Shown here piece by piece: positions 1 through 9,411 of a stretch of 64,000 nucleotides of DNA. Below the pieces are notes generated by a model, which did no database searches, was not told the DNA's origin, and worked only from the letters and a program-made list of their open reading frames with translations. The translations under genes and the position numbers were made by a program. Position 1 is the first letter of the stretch. Each line of letters begins with the position of its first letter. The stretch spans positions 19,416 to 83,415 of the forward strand of contig NZ_QUNO01000031.1 in the NCBI RefSeq assembly GCF_003387475.1, read 5' to 3'. The DNA is from Kutzneria buriramensis. GTDB lineage: Bacteria > Actinomycetota > Actinomycetes > Mycobacteriales > Pseudonocardiaceae.

Positions 1-984
1 GACGTCCTCGCGGGCAGGGAGAAGGCGACCATGGACATCGTCGAGGCGGCTTACCGGATGCACGGCGCTGGCTTGACGGTCAATCCGCCGTCCTACTTCC
101 TCCGCTTCCCGGACCGGCCGGACGCACGCATCATCGCGTTGCCCGCGTCGGTCGGCGGCGAGGCGCCGGTGCACGGTCTCAAGTGGATCAGCAGCTTCCC
201 CGCCAATACGGGCGTCGGCCTGCCGCGGGCGTCCGCGGTGCTTGTGCTCAACGATCCCATGACGGGCTATCCCTTCGCGTGCCTAGAGTCCTCGGTGATC
301 AGCGCATCCCGGACGGCCGCGTCGGCTGCGCTGGCGGCCGACTGGCTCACCCGCGGCCGGCGGCGTCCCCGCCGCGTCGGCTTCATCGGCACCGGACTGA
401 TCGCGAGATACGTGCACACCTACCTGGCCGCCACCGACTGGGACTTCGACGAGATCGGGCTCCACGACGTGACCGCGGAGCACGCCCGGCAGTTCGGCGA
501 CCACCTCCGGCGCGCCGGCAGCGGCGCCGAGATCACCACTTATTCGGGTGCCGAGCACCTCATCAGAGCCAGCGACCTTGTCGTGTTCGCGACGGTCACC
601 GGTGAACCGCACGTTCACGACCCGTCGTGGTTCGAACACAACCCGGTAGTGCTGCACGTGTCCCTGCGCGATCTCGCGCCGGAGATCATCCTGTCCGCAG
701 TCAATATCGTCGATGACGTCGAGCACTGTCTGAAGGCTGGCACCTCGCCACACCTGGCCGAGCAGTTGACCGGAAACCGGAACTTCGTGCATGGCACGCT
801 CGACGACGTGATGGCCGGCCGTCTCCTGCTGCCCGCCGACCGGCCGGTCATCTTCTCGCCGTTCGGCCTCGGGGTGCTGGACCTGGCCGTCGGCCGCCAT
901 GTCTACCACGAACTCGAGCGGGCGGGCGAACTGGTCGCGGTACCGGGCTTCTTCACCGACCTGGACCACTACGGACGGCGGTGA
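1..984 (+). CDS. sbnB: SbnB-like N-(2-amino-2-carboxyethyl)-L-glutamate dehydrogenase (5' end outside window)
   Basis: Ornithine-cyclodeaminase/mu-crystallin family protein most like SbnB, which oxidatively splits N-(2-amino-2-carboxyethyl)-L-glutamate into L-2,3-diaminopropionate and 2-oxoglutarate. The frame is open from base 1 and the residues before the first ATG at 31 (DVLAGREKAT) look like family sequence, so the true start lies upstream. A Rossmann NAD motif (GFIGTGLIARY) lies about residue 120 of the visible protein, and RASAVLVLNDP with the following SRTAA is the SbnB-type substrate region. It ends 4 bp before the sbnA homologue, so the two form an operon supplying Dap, which fits the two acidic-pocket A domains of the NRPS operon. 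A plain ornithine cyclodeaminase is less likely given the partner. Confidence 0.9.
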   Translation, partial: DVLAGREKATMDIVEAAYRMHGAGLTVNPPSYFLRFPDRPDARIIALPASVGGEAPVHGLKWISSFPANTGVGLPRASAVLVLNDPMTGYPFACLESSVISASRTAASAALAADWLTRGRRRPRRVGFIGTGLIARYVHTYLAATDWDFDEIGLHDVTAEHARQFGDHLRRAGSGAEITTYSGAEHLIRASDLVVFATVTGEPHVHDPSWFEHNPVVLHVSLRDLAPEIILSAVNIVDDVEHCLKAGTSPHLAEQLTGNRNFVHGTLDDVMAGRLLLPADRPVIFSPFGLGVLDLAVGRHVYHELERAGELVAVPGFFTDLDHYGRR

Positions 985-988
985 CCCG

Positions 989-1942
989 GTGCCCATCATC
1001 TCGTCGCCAGTCGACTTCAACGCCGACGACGTCTATCTCGACCTGCGCGCCAGCCTGGCGGTGCCACTGTTGATCAAATGCGAGGGCTTCAACTTCGCCC
1101 GGTCCATCAAGCTCAAGGCGGCCTCGGAGATGGTGGCCGCCGCCGAGCGGGACGGAACGCTGACAGCCGGCTCGACCATTGTGGAGTCCTCGTCGGGCAA
1201 CCTGGGCGTCGCCCTCAGCGTGATCGCGGCCAGCCGCGGCTACCACTTCATCTGCGTGACCGACGTTCGGTGCACGGCGTCGAGCCAGCGTGCCATGGAG
1301 GCTCTCGGCACCGAGGTGCACGTCATCAGAGAGCCGGCGCCGGTGGGCGGGTTTCTTGAGGCCCGGCTGGAGCAGGTCCGAACGCTGTGCGCGGAGAACC
1401 CCGAGGCCGTGTGGCTCGACCAATATCACAACGAGAACAACTGGGGCGCGCACTACCGTCGCACCGGACCGGCACTGCTGCGTGCGTTTCCGGGCCTCGA
1501 CGTGCTCTTCGTCGGGGCGGGGACCGCCGGCACGCTGATGGGCTGCGCCCGTTATCTCAGGGATGCCGGCAGCTCGGCGACCGTTGTCGCGGTCGATGCG
1601 GCCGGCTCGGTGACGTTCGGCGGGCCCTCTGGTGTGCGGATGATTCCCGGCCTCGGCGCCGGCGTACGCCCCGCGCTACTCGACGAGTCCTATGTGGACG
1701 AGGTGGTGATTGTCGAAGAACAGGACACGGTGCGGACCTGTCGCGCCTTGGCGGCCAAGGGAATGCTGTTCGGCGGGTCGACCGGAACCGTGGTCGGCGG
1801 GGCCATTCGGTGGCTGGCCGACCATCGTGATGGGCGGGACGTCACCGCGGTCGCCATTGCGCCCGACTTTGGTGAGAGTTACCTGGACTCCGTCTACGAC
1901 GACGGCTGGACTGAGGAGTTCGGGCTCGCACCGCGAGGCTGA
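989..1942 (+). CDS. sbnA: SbnA-like PLP-dependent N-(2-amino-2-carboxyethyl)-L-glutamate synthase
   Basis: Cysteine-synthase-fold enzyme of the SbnA type, which condenses O-phospho-L-serine with L-glutamate in the first step of Dap formation. The Schiff-base lysine lies in RSIKLKAA near residue 35, the substrate loop is ESSSGNLGV, and the PLP-phosphate glycine loop is FVGAGTAGTL; GGSTGTVV lies near the C-terminus. I chose the GTG at 989, 4 bp after the sbnB stop, because the upstream in-frame extension overlaps sbnB and has no family character. It gives 317 residues, normal for the family. With sbnB it makes a self-contained Dap cassette. The next DNA downstream is convergent, decayed sequence. 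Confidence 0.9.
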   Translation: MPIISSPVDFNADDVYLDLRASLAVPLLIKCEGFNFARSIKLKAASEMVAAAERDGTLTAGSTIVESSSGNLGVALSVIAASRGYHFICVTDVRCTASSQRAMEALGTEVHVIREPAPVGGFLEARLEQVRTLCAENPEAVWLDQYHNENNWGAHYRRTGPALLRAFPGLDVLFVGAGTAGTLMGCARYLRDAGSSATVVAVDAAGSVTFGGPSGVRMIPGLGAGVRPALLDESYVDEVVIVEEQDTVRTCRALAAKGMLFGGSTGTVVGGAIRWLADHRDGRDVTAVAIAPDFGESYLDSVYDDGWTEEFGLAPRG

Positions 1943-1969
1943 GTGAACAACGTCGTCGGCCTCGCCCTG

Positions 1970-2290
1970 CTACGTGCTGGGCCGACGGCGCTTTGTGGCT
2001 GACTCAGAGGGAAGTCCGCCGTCCACCCGAAACACGGAACCGGAGACGTAGGCGGCCTGGCCCCAGGCCAGGAAGGCGGTCAGCTCGGCGAGCTCAGTCG
2101 CCAAGCCGAAGCGGGCAAGGGGATGGCATCGGCCGGCTTCGTCCGCGCTTTGTCCGACATGCGTGCGGTCATGTCGGACTCGGCCATCCCGGGCGCCACC
2201 ACATTGGCCTGCACGCCGAAGCGGTCGAGCTCCTTGGCCAGTGCCTTGGTGAACCTGATGATGCCAGCCTAGGCCGCAGAGTAGGAGCAG
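1970..2290 (-). pseudogene. Ketoreductase (FabG-like SDR) C-terminal remnant
   Basis: On the minus strand the C-terminal third of an SDR can be read: FTKALAKELDRFGVQANVV, then SGSVFRVDGG. It aligns with the intact KR at 18253-18987 (FTKTLAKEVGRYGVRANVV; TGSVFHIDGG). The N-terminal half with the nucleotide-binding glycines is missing and a stop codon falls where the catalytic Y-x-x-x-K segment should be. It is downstream of decayed dehydratase and ACP remnants in the same orientation, so the trio is a relic of a PKS gene set. The upper boundary is approximate. Confidence 0.75.
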
Positions 2291-2540
2291 GGCCTGTGCG
2301 TCCGTCTGCGGCGCCCAGGTGGTGACGACCCGTTGCCCGCAACGAGTTCAAGTATCTCGTCCACGAGCAGCATCGGCGGCCAGTGTGGGAGGGCCCGGCG
2401 ATGTCGATCACGACGGCTCCGGCCGCACGGTCGCGACCTCGTGTCGCGAGGTACGGACGACGACAGACACCAGGGAAGATGGGCAAACCAGGGAAGTGGC
2501 CGGCGAACATTGACTCGTCAGGGTCGATCGAGAACGCCAC
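2290..2540 (-). pseudogene. FabZ-like dehydratase remnants (two genes fused by deletion)
   Basis: Starting at a GTG at 2540 the minus strand encodes IDPDESMFAGHFPGLPIFPG, nearly the start of the intact dehydratase at 19406-19762 (ISPDEPVFAGHYPDSPIFPG). After a frame change it continues as PPMLLVDEILELVAG, which matches the N-terminus of the second dehydratase at 18990-19409 (PPMLLVDSVRELVAG). The catalytic His of the first domain is kept but the rest is lost. A deletion appears to have joined pieces of two dehydratase genes. Confidence 0.7.
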
Positions 2541-2589
2541 GGCGGACGGTCAACGCGTCGAAGCGGTGCCGTCACCACAACCATCCGAA

Positions 2590-2842
2590 CTACCAACCGG
2601 TGGCTTCCATGACGACTGCGATCACACCGGACAGCGTGGCCATGCCGGCCAACTGTTCCTGGGTGAGCTCGATGTCGAACTCGCGCTCCACGTTGGACCA
2701 GTTCGATTGCGGCCACGGAGTCCACCCCATGGTCGTCCACGAAGCTGCCGTCCGCCGTGACCTCGTTCGCGTCGAGCGCGAAGACGTCGCACACCAGGTC
2801 CCTGATCCGAACGGACAGCTCATCGTTGATGACCGCGCGCAT
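2590..2842 (-). pseudogene. Acyl carrier protein, frameshifted
   Basis: The first frame from the ATG at 2842 gives VFALDANEVTADGSFVDDHG followed by VDSVAAIELVQ, with the phosphopantetheine serine in the DS motif. The second half (FDIELTQEQLAGMATLSG, ending EATGW) continues in another frame. Joined, they align end to end with the intact ACP at 33431-33682, including the shared final GW. A single indel near base 2700 separates the frames. It is the first gene of the decayed minus-strand ACP-DH-KR series. Confidence 0.8.
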
Positions 2843-2949
2843 GATGTCTCTCCTCGGGTGACGCTACCCTCGCGGGTGGTGTTTTTCCCACCACCGATGG
2901 TCGGACACCATCCGCGACCGCCGAGAGGAAGTCTCAGGTGTTGTTGTAA

Positions 2950-3747
2950 TCAGCGGCTTTTCTCACTTGCGGTGCGGTAAAGTCGCGCACTCAGCGGCAC
3001 CACGGCTATGATGAGGAACGCAATCGTCGCCAGGGCCGCCGCCGCGGGATGGGTGATCGCGAGGCTGTCTCCGGTGTTCGCGACCGGGTTTCCCCACAGC
3101 TGGCGGGTCGCGGTGACCACCGTGCTGATCGGGCTCCACTCCGCGACCGGTCGCAGCCAGCCGGGCAGGCTCGACAGCGGGACGAACGCGCTGGACAGGA
3201 ACGAGCCCACGACCAGCACCAGCCCGGACAGCGAGTTCACCGCCGACATGCTGTGTACCACGAGACCGGCCAGCACCCCGAACCAGGACAACAGGAAAGT
3301 CAGCGCCAACAGCAGGGCGAAGCCGGCCAGCGCGGGCAGCAGTCCGGTGTGGATCCGCCAGCCGAGCAGCCAGCCGACCGCCCCCGCGAGCGCCATGCCC
3401 ACGCCGGTGAGCGCGAGATCGGACAGGGTTTGCGCCAGCAGCACTGGAATCCGGTGGACCGGCAGCGACCGGAACCGATCGACCAGGCCGTTGCGCAGAT
3501 CATCGGCGACCGAGATGGCGCTGGTACCGAAACACCCCAGGCCGACTTGGGCCCCGGCCCCGGCCATCATGAAGTCCAGGTAGTTTGCGTTGCCGGGCAT
3601 GGTGATCGCCTTGTTGAGCAGATAGCCGACCACCACCACCATCGTAACCGGGGTGAGGGTCACACCGAGCAGCTCACCGGGCGCCCGGCGCAGGTGGCGA
3701 AGTTTCCGGTCCAGCATCGTCAACGTGTCGACGACAGCGGTGGTCAT
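2950..3747 (-). CDS. ABC-2 type transporter permease (DrrB-like)
   Basis: Membrane subunit of an ABC exporter, 265 residues with about six hydrophobic segments; a charged N-terminal stretch (DRKLRHLRRAPGELLG) precedes the first helix, as in DrrB-type antibiotic efflux permeases. The segment DDLRNGLVDRFRSLPV is the cytoplasmic coupling region typical of the family. Its ATG overlaps the stop of the ATPase gene by 4 bp, so the two are translationally coupled. It probably exports the NRPS/PKS product and gives self-resistance; no substrate can be read from sequence. Confidence 0.88.
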   Translation of the reverse strand: MTTAVVDTLTMLDRKLRHLRRAPGELLGVTLTPVTMVVVVGYLLNKAITMPGNANYLDFMMAGAGAQVGLGCFGTSAISVADDLRNGLVDRFRSLPVHRIPVLLAQTLSDLALTGVGMALAGAVGWLLGWRIHTGLLPALAGFALLLALTFLLSWFGVLAGLVVHSMSAVNSLSGLVLVVGSFLSSAFVPLSSLPGWLRPVAEWSPISTVVTATRQLWGNPVANTGDSLAITHPAAAALATIAFLIIAVVPLSARLYRTASEKSR

Positions 3748-4691
3748 AGCTGTGCTCCCTGGCTGGTGGGGCCGGTGAGACTGAAGTAGACGTCGTCGAG
3801 CGACGGACGCCGGATCGCGAAGTCGGCGATCTCCAGGCCGGCGTCGCGCAGCGCCACGGCGGCGGCGGCCACCGTGGACATGCCGTCGCTGAGCGGAACC
3901 GAGAGCCGGCCCTCGGCCGCATCACGGTCCTTGGGCCGCAACGGGGCCAGCACGGACCAGGCGTAAGGCAGGTCGGCCGGCGTGGCCAGGGACACCTCGA
4001 GCCACTCGCCGCCGACGTCGCGCTTGAGCTGGTCGGGTGTGCCCTCGGCGACAACCTCGCCCGCGGCCAGGACGGCGATCCGGTCGGCCAGCTGGTCGGC
4101 CTCCTCCAGGTACTGCGTGGTCAGCAGCACAGTCGTGCCCGCGTCGACCTGAGCCCGGATCTCGGCCCACAGCAACTGTCGGCTGGCCGGGTCCAGACCG
4201 GCGCTGGGCTCGTCGAGGAAGAGCACGGACGGCCGGTGCACCAGGCAGCACGCGAGATCCAGACGGCGGCGCATGCCGCCGGAGTACATGCCAGCCAGGC
4301 GGTCGGCCGCGGCCGTGAGATCGAACTGGGCCAGCAGCTCAACGGCACGAGCTCTGGCGTCACGTGGGCTGAGCCGGGTCAGGCGGCCGAGCAGGACGAG
4401 GTTCTCCCGACCGGTCAACTGGCCGTCGACGGCGGCATACTGGCCGGCGAGACCGATGTGCCGCCGAGCCGACAGCGGGTCGCTCGCCACATCGTGGCCG
4501 GCCACTCGAGCCTGCCCTCCGTCGGCGCGCAGCAGGGTCGCCAGGATCCGCACCGTCGTGGTTTTGCCCGCGCCGTTGTGCCCGAGCAGGCCGAAGACCG
4601 TGCCGGCCGGAACCTGGAGGTCGATGCCCCGCAACGCCTCATGCCCGGGGAAACGCTTGCGCAGTCCGTGGGTTTCAATGATCGTGTCCAC
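3744..4691 (-). CDS. ABC transporter ATP-binding protein (DrrA-like)
   Basis: Single-NBD ATPase of the daunorubicin-resistance (DrrA) type, 315 residues from a GTG at 4691. Walker A is GHNGAGKTTT near residue 40, the signature region is SGGMRRRLDLA, Walker B is VLFLDEPSAGLD, and TTQYLEEADQLADR follows as in DrrA. The C-terminal RRPSLDDVYFSLTG is a DrrA hallmark. An upstream in-frame extension to 5057 has no family character and overlaps NRPS debris, so it was not used. It pairs with the permease that follows. Confidence 0.9.
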   Translation of the reverse strand: MDTIIETHGLRKRFPGHEALRGIDLQVPAGTVFGLLGHNGAGKTTTVRILATLLRADGGQARVAGHDVASDPLSARRHIGLAGQYAAVDGQLTGRENLVLLGRLTRLSPRDARARAVELLAQFDLTAAADRLAGMYSGGMRRRLDLACCLVHRPSVLFLDEPSAGLDPASRQLLWAEIRAQVDAGTTVLLTTQYLEEADQLADRIAVLAAGEVVAEGTPDQLKRDVGGEWLEVSLATPADLPYAWSVLAPLRPKDRDAAEGRLSVPLSDGMSTVAAAAVALRDAGLEIADFAIRRPSLDDVYFSLTGPTSQGAQL

Positions 4692-4889
4692 TGCGGACCG
4701 TCCTTCCCGCTGACATCCCGTGTGATCCTGTCCGAAATGGATGGGCACGGCGCCAACGGCGCATTGGCGGTTTGCCAGTCCCGCCCTCCGAATACTGTCG
4801 CCTTCGGGCGATGGCGATGGGTCATGCTGGAGGCCCAGAGCCTGCGCGTGCGGTTCCGGGTCGAGCAGGAGCATCAGCGCTAGGTCGTG

Positions 4890-6320
4890 CTGCCGGCCGA
4901 GGCCGCCATCGAGGTCACTGCGTGGGCCTCCAAGCGGACGACGGTCGATGCGGTTCCGATCGGCAAGCCGGTGCGGGGACACGCAGGTTTGCGTTATTGA
5001 CGGGAACGTTCGGCTGGTGCCGGCCGGCGCGGGAAGGGAGATGCACCTGCCGGGCATGAACCTGGCTCGCGATTATCTCGGCCGACCGGACCTGACCGCG
5101 GAGAGGTTCGTGGCCAATCCGTCCGGCGAGCTGGGCGATCGGATGTGCCGCACGGGCGACCGTACCCGCTGGAAGCCCAGTACGCGTCTCCGACGGCGAG
5201 GTGCGCACGGATGCCTTCCCCCTGACGAGGAGCGCGTAGTTGGGCCGCAAGGCGCTGCTGGAGCTGACCGTTCATGTCGCGGGCCGTGAACCCGGTATTT
5301 GGGACCGAGCACAGGCTGTGCGCGCTGTTCGCCGAGGCACTCGGGCTGGAGAAGGTCGGTGTGGACGACGATTTCTTTGATCTCGGAGGGCATTCGCTGA
5401 CGGCGATCCGGCTGGGCAGCTGCATCCGTGCGGAGTTCGGGGTGGAGCTGGGTGTCCAGGCGATCTTCGAGCAGCCGACGGGTGCGGGCTTGGCCAAGCG
5501 GATCGCCCGGCAGGCCGACGACGCCGGGGAGTTCGACATGCTGATTGCCCAGCGCGCCGGCGGCAACCGCCCACCACTGTTCTGCGCGCACCCGGTGTGC
5601 AGTCTGAGCCCATCGTACGTCCGCCTCGCCAAGCACCTCGACGTCGAGATCCGCTGTACAGGCTCCGGACCCACGGCCTGACCCGCGACGAGGAGCTGCT
5701 GCGGTCCATCGAGGAGATGGCCAGGGACTACGTCGAGCAGATAAGGACAGTGCAGCCGGACGGGCCGTACCACCTGCTCGGCTGGTCTTTCGGCGGGCTG
5801 TTGGCGCAGCACATGGTCGTGCTGTTGCAACGGCAGAGCCACAAAGTTGGCGATCGTGGTCACTCTGGACAGCCACCCGCTGCACAACCACTGCGCCAGC
5901 ACGGTTGAGGATCAGGAAATCTACTCCGTGATCCTGAACGCCCTCGGACAGCGGCCCCGTCCGAGCTGCTGACAGCGACGACGGTCGCCCGACTGGTGGC
6001 GGACGCCGACCTCGACGAGACGCGCCTGCGCCGACAGACAAGGGCGTGGCGCAAACAACGAGGAGCTGTCATCGAGGTTCGTGCCGGACAGCTACACCGC
6101 AACGCTGGTGCGTCCCTCGCCGCCGACACGGCCGCAATAAAGGCCGAGGCCGCGACGAGCTGGCACCCCTATGTGGACGGTGCAGTCCAGGTCCACCGGG
6201 TTCGACTGCTCGCATGTCGACATGACCAAGGCGGAACCGCTCGCGTGGATTGGCGAAACGCTCACCCGCACGCTGGGAGAGTTGGCGCCGCACACACCGG
6301 AAACCGAGGAGACACGATGA
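4890..6320 (+). pseudogene. NRPS remnant: A-domain 3' part, PCP and thioesterase
   Basis: Frameshifted plus-strand NRPS end. Degenerate A-domain core motifs appear first (TTVDAVPIGKPV near 4940, then LARDYLGRPDLTAERFVA and RMCRTGDR). A clean PCP follows at about 5300-5500 ([16 protein letters not shown]), then a thioesterase with LGWSFGG near 5780 and an end resembling WxPYV...HVDM near 6160-6240. At least three frame changes break it. The TE stop at 6318-6320 overlaps the KS remnant start (6317) in an ATGA, the same junction as between the live NRPS-2 and KS-2. Confidence 0.8.
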
Positions 6321-7429
6321 CCAACCGCGTGCTTGTGACTGGCCTCGGTGTGGTCTTCAGCATCAGCACCGGCCGCGCCGAGTTCACCGAGGCGCTCCGC
6401 GCCGGGCGCAGCGGGGTCCGGCGGATCACCGTGTTCGACGCCACCGGGTTCGAACACACCAACGGCTGCGAGATCCGGAGCTTCGACCCGTCGAGGTGGA
6501 TTCGCCGAAGCGACGTCGAGGAGCTGAGTCGGCCGCGCCGGTTCGCGGTCGCGACGGTATGCTCGGCCGGCAACTACGCCATCGGCGACGGTTTCGACGC
6601 GGTCCGCGCGGGCGAGGTCGACTTCGCCCTCTGTGGCGGTGCCGCGCCCTGTGCCGCAAGACGTTCGCCGGTTTCTACCGCCACGGCACCGTCGCGCTGG
6701 ACTGCCGCCCGACGTTCGACAAGGGCCGCGAGGGAATCCTCACCGACGAGGAGGCCGAAGTGCTCGTGCTGGAGAGCATAAACTCCGCGCTGGGCTGCGG
6801 CCCCCGACCTACGCCGAGATCCTCGCCTACAGCCTCACCTGAGACGGCCCACTACCCGGCCGCGCCCGACCAGACCAGCATCAAGGAGTGCGTCGAGTTG
6901 GCGCTGCGGGATGCCGCCGCCGAGCCGGGACAGGTGGACCTCACATCCGCGCACAGCATCGGCATGCTTGCCAACGACGTCACCGAGACAGCCGTCATCC
7001 GCGGCGTCTACGCCGACCAGCCGCCGCCGGAGGTATCGGTGAAATCGATGCTCGGACACACCATGGGCGCGGCGAGCCTGCTGCGCAACGGTTGGGCGCT
7101 GACCGTGCTGGTCGGGGCCGTTGAAGAGTTCTCCCACACCCGGTCAGTGATCGAACGCCCCAGCGGCAACGACGAACGGCTTGGCGAGGGATGCGTCATG
7201 CTGAGCATGGAAACCTACGCCGGACGTCGCCGACCTGGAGGGCGTGCTTCGGCCCGACGCGCTGGACGATCGCCCGATCGCACAGTTGATCGGCGACACT
7301 GGGGCCGCGTCGCCTCTGTTCCAGGTGGCGCATGTGCTGGTGAGGATGGAACAGCGGGGGCAAGCGGACTGGCCCTGGTCAGTGCCGTGGATCGGGCCGG
7401 TGCTGTCGCGTGCGCCTTGCTGCGAGTGA
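6317..7429 (+). pseudogene. Fused ketosynthase / chain-length-factor remnant
   Basis: The N-terminus (VLVTGLGVVFSISTG, then GRSGVRRITVFDATGFE) matches KS-2, but about 80 residues before the active site are deleted; the active-site segment survives as [17 protein letters not shown] frameshift near 6660 breaks the KS, and after LGHTMGAAS the reading jumps directly into CLF sequence (VGAVEEFSHTRSVIE; LGEGCVMLS). A last frame change gives a CLF C-terminus (LIGDTGAASPLFQVAHVL). It follows the decayed TE and precedes a dead SDR, mirroring the live NRPS-2/KS-2/CLF-2 order. Confidence 0.8.
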
Positions 7430-7432
7430 CTG

Positions 7433-8029
7433 ATGTGGTGGGGTAGGGCGGTCCGTCGGGTCGCTCTGGTCGACTGTGGACCGTCGGGGATCGGTTCCGA
7501 CACCGCGATGCGCCTGGCCAGGGACGGATTCGACCTCAGCGTCCGGCGGACCGCCGACGACGTTGACGGTCTCGCGGCGGTGCGGGCCGTCGGCCGCCGG
7601 GTGCTGACCACGGGCGTCGACCTGGGCGACCCGGACGACGTGCGACAGTGGATCTCCCGCACCGAGGAGTTGCTCGGACCCGTATCCGCGGCGGTGACCA
7701 TCGCGATGGCGGCGACCGTCGACAGCGATTCCACAGGTCTGCACAACATTTTTCGGGCGGTTGTCGTGAGAATGATGAAAAGGCAGGAGGGTGTGGTCGT
7801 GGCCATCTGTTCGCCCGCTCAGTCATGCGACTCGGTCGGACACGACAACTGCGTCGCTGGGACGATCGCCTTCTGCCGGGCGCTGGCCGCCGACGTGCGA
7901 CGCTACGGTGTGCGGGTCAACGTCCTGGTTCCAGGCCGCTGTCGGCCCGACGAGGTCGCCGAACGCGTCGGCCACCTGATCTCCGGCCGGGCCAGGCACG
8001 TGACCGGCGCGGTGCTGCGGATGAACTGA
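7433..8029 (+). CDS. Degenerate FabG-like SDR, open frame but catalytic residues lost
   Basis: An uninterrupted 198-residue frame aligns over its length with the intact KR (18253-18987). The nucleotide-binding turn GGSRGIG is GPSGIG here, the catalytic Y-x-x-x-K segment (NYSASKAG in the KR) reads DNCVAGT, and the region for the ETDMTG loop is shortened. It follows the KS-CLF remnant by 3 bp, as KR follows PKS genes in the live cluster. It is probably a recently silenced ketoreductase; a non-catalytic structural role cannot be excluded. The ATG at 7433 has no clear ribosome site. Confidence 0.6.
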   Translation: MWWGRAVRRVALVDCGPSGIGSDTAMRLARDGFDLSVRRTADDVDGLAAVRAVGRRVLTTGVDLGDPDDVRQWISRTEELLGPVSAAVTIAMAATVDSDSTGLHNIFRAVVVRMMKRQEGVVVAICSPAQSCDSVGHDNCVAGTIAFCRALAADVRRYGVRVNVLVPGRCRPDEVAERVGHLISGRARHVTGAVLRMN

Positions 8030-8065
8030 ATCATCCGCGTTGTTCGGACATCGTTCCCGATGAAT

Positions 8066-8075
8066 TGCGGAATTC
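8066..8075. promoter_or_regulatory. TGCGGAATTC motif upstream of the PAS-LuxR pair
   Basis: The 10-mer lies about 75 bp upstream of the first PAS-LuxR gene. The same 10-mer starts the motif at 11060, and close variants occur at 42907, 46721 and 57517. It resembles the GGAWWTCC core of operators bound by PimM-type PAS-LuxR regulators, but the match is partial. A role in autoregulation is inference. Confidence 0.3.
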
Positions 8076-8148
8076 GTGCTACCCGCGACACCCGGTGCAT
8101 AGCATGTGCCCACATATCGAGGAATCCATTGTCGGGGAGGATTTGGCG

Positions 8149-8820
8149 ATGTCCGAGGCTGTCAGCGCGACCGTCCTGCGGCTGCGGGACGACCGCGTCC
8201 GAGCGGTGGACACCGACGACTCGGGACTGAGCCGGCCGCTGTTCGACCGGTCCGGCGCCGGCGTCGCTGTGCTGAACCGAGAACTGCTCGTCACCAATGC
8301 CAGCGCCGCCCTCGGCGCTCTGTTCGATACCCGGCCTTCGACTTTGGTTGGCATCCGCTTTCCCGATCTGTTCCTCGCGCCGGTCCATGACACCATGCGT
8401 CGGCAGCTCGCCGAGCTTGCGGTCGGCCGGCGCCTCCGGTTCGCCGAACGACTGGTCGGAATGCGGCCGGGGGAACGGGTCTTCTTCGCGGACGTCACGG
8501 GCCGCTTCCTGGATCCGTCATCGCTGATCATGGTCGTCGATCCGGGTGACACGCCGTGGCGGGTGTGGGACGACGGGCCGTCGGTCCTACTGAGCAAGGT
8601 GGACGCGCGGATCCTGGAGGGTCTGGCGGCAGGGGAGTCGGCCGTCCGGATGGCGTTGCGCCTGCACCTGAGCCGCCAGTCGGTCGACTACCACGTGGGC
8701 GCGATGCTGCGGCGGCTGAGCGTGCCGAGTCGAACCGCGTTGGTGGCAAAGGCGTGCGCCGCCGGCCTTCTCGACTCGACCACCTGGCCGCTGCGCGTGC
8801 CGGCCAAGCACATCCACTGA
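8149..8820 (+). CDS. PAS-LuxR transcriptional regulator (PimM-like architecture)
   Basis: A 223-residue protein with an N-terminal PAS-like sensor (about 30-130; VAVLNRELLVTNASAALG, then RVFFADVTGRFLDPS) and a C-terminal LuxR helix-turn-helix (about 150-215; ILEGLAAGESAVRMALRL, then SRQSVDYHVGAMLRRLSV). I chose the ATG at 8149 because GGGGAGG sits 8 nt upstream; the longer in-frame extension overlaps the dead SDR. It is 9 bp before a second regulator of the same kind. PAS-LuxR proteins of this size activate antibiotic clusters in actinomycetes. A broken copy of its 3' end lies at 41515-41654. Confidence 0.85.
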   Translation: MSEAVSATVLRLRDDRVRAVDTDDSGLSRPLFDRSGAGVAVLNRELLVTNASAALGALFDTRPSTLVGIRFPDLFLAPVHDTMRRQLAELAVGRRLRFAERLVGMRPGERVFFADVTGRFLDPSSLIMVVDPGDTPWRVWDDGPSVLLSKVDARILEGLAAGESAVRMALRLHLSRQSVDYHVGAMLRRLSVPSRTALVAKACAAGLLDSTTWPLRVPAKHIH

Positions 8821-8829
8821 GGACTGACC

Positions 8830-9411
8830 ATGAACGAGACCAACGACCGTTGGTTTGTGGCGAGCCTGGACACCGAACTCCGGATCTCTTTCGCGGACAG
8901 GGAGTTCAGCGCCATCTTCGGCGTTCCCCCTGAGCAGTTGCGACAGCGGTGTGTGCTGGAGTTGCTGCATCCCAGCGTGTCGCGGGAGCAGGGGCGGACG
9001 CTGAGCCTGCTGGCTCAGGCTGGTCAGGGTGAGATCAGCACAACAACCATGCTGTCGCTGCCTGACGGACAGGCAACGCCCGCCATGATGACTGCCCTCG
9101 CCATCCCCCAGAACCGGATCGTGGTGACACTCTGCGTTGTCCCGTATGAGACTCCCGAGCGCAGGGGCCGCCAGCGGGACCTCTCGCTGCTGGACGCCCA
9201 GCTGCTGGAAGCTGTCGCCGCGGGCGTGCCCACGACCAGACTGGCTACCCGGTTGAACCTGAGTCGACAGGGGCTGGAATACCACCTCGGCCGGATGGCC
9301 AGGAAGTTCGGCGTGACCAACCGGACCGGGCTGGTCGCCAAGGCCTATTCGTCCGGGCTGTTCAGGCCCGACTGTTGGCCCCCGCGGGTCGCGCCGGAGT
9401 TCATGGCCTAG
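8830..9411 (+). CDS. PAS-LuxR transcriptional regulator, second of tandem pair
   Basis: A 193-residue protein, close to the length of PimM-type regulators. The PAS-like part (about 1-110) includes LDTELRISFADREFSAIFG and LSLPDGQATPAMM; the LuxR helix-turn-helix (about 130-185) includes LEAVAAGVPTTRLATRLNLS and RQGLEYHLGRMARKFGV. It is cotranscribed with the preceding gene (9-bp gap). The two differ enough to have separate ligands or to act as a heteromer. A disrupted copy of this gene lies at 41664-42640. Confidence 0.85.
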   Translation: MNETNDRWFVASLDTELRISFADREFSAIFGVPPEQLRQRCVLELLHPSVSREQGRTLSLLAQAGQGEISTTTMLSLPDGQATPAMMTALAIPQNRIVVTLCVVPYETPERRGRQRDLSLLDAQLLEAVAAGVPTTRLATRLNLSRQGLEYHLGRMARKFGVTNRTGLVAKAYSSGLFRPDCWPPRVAPEFMA

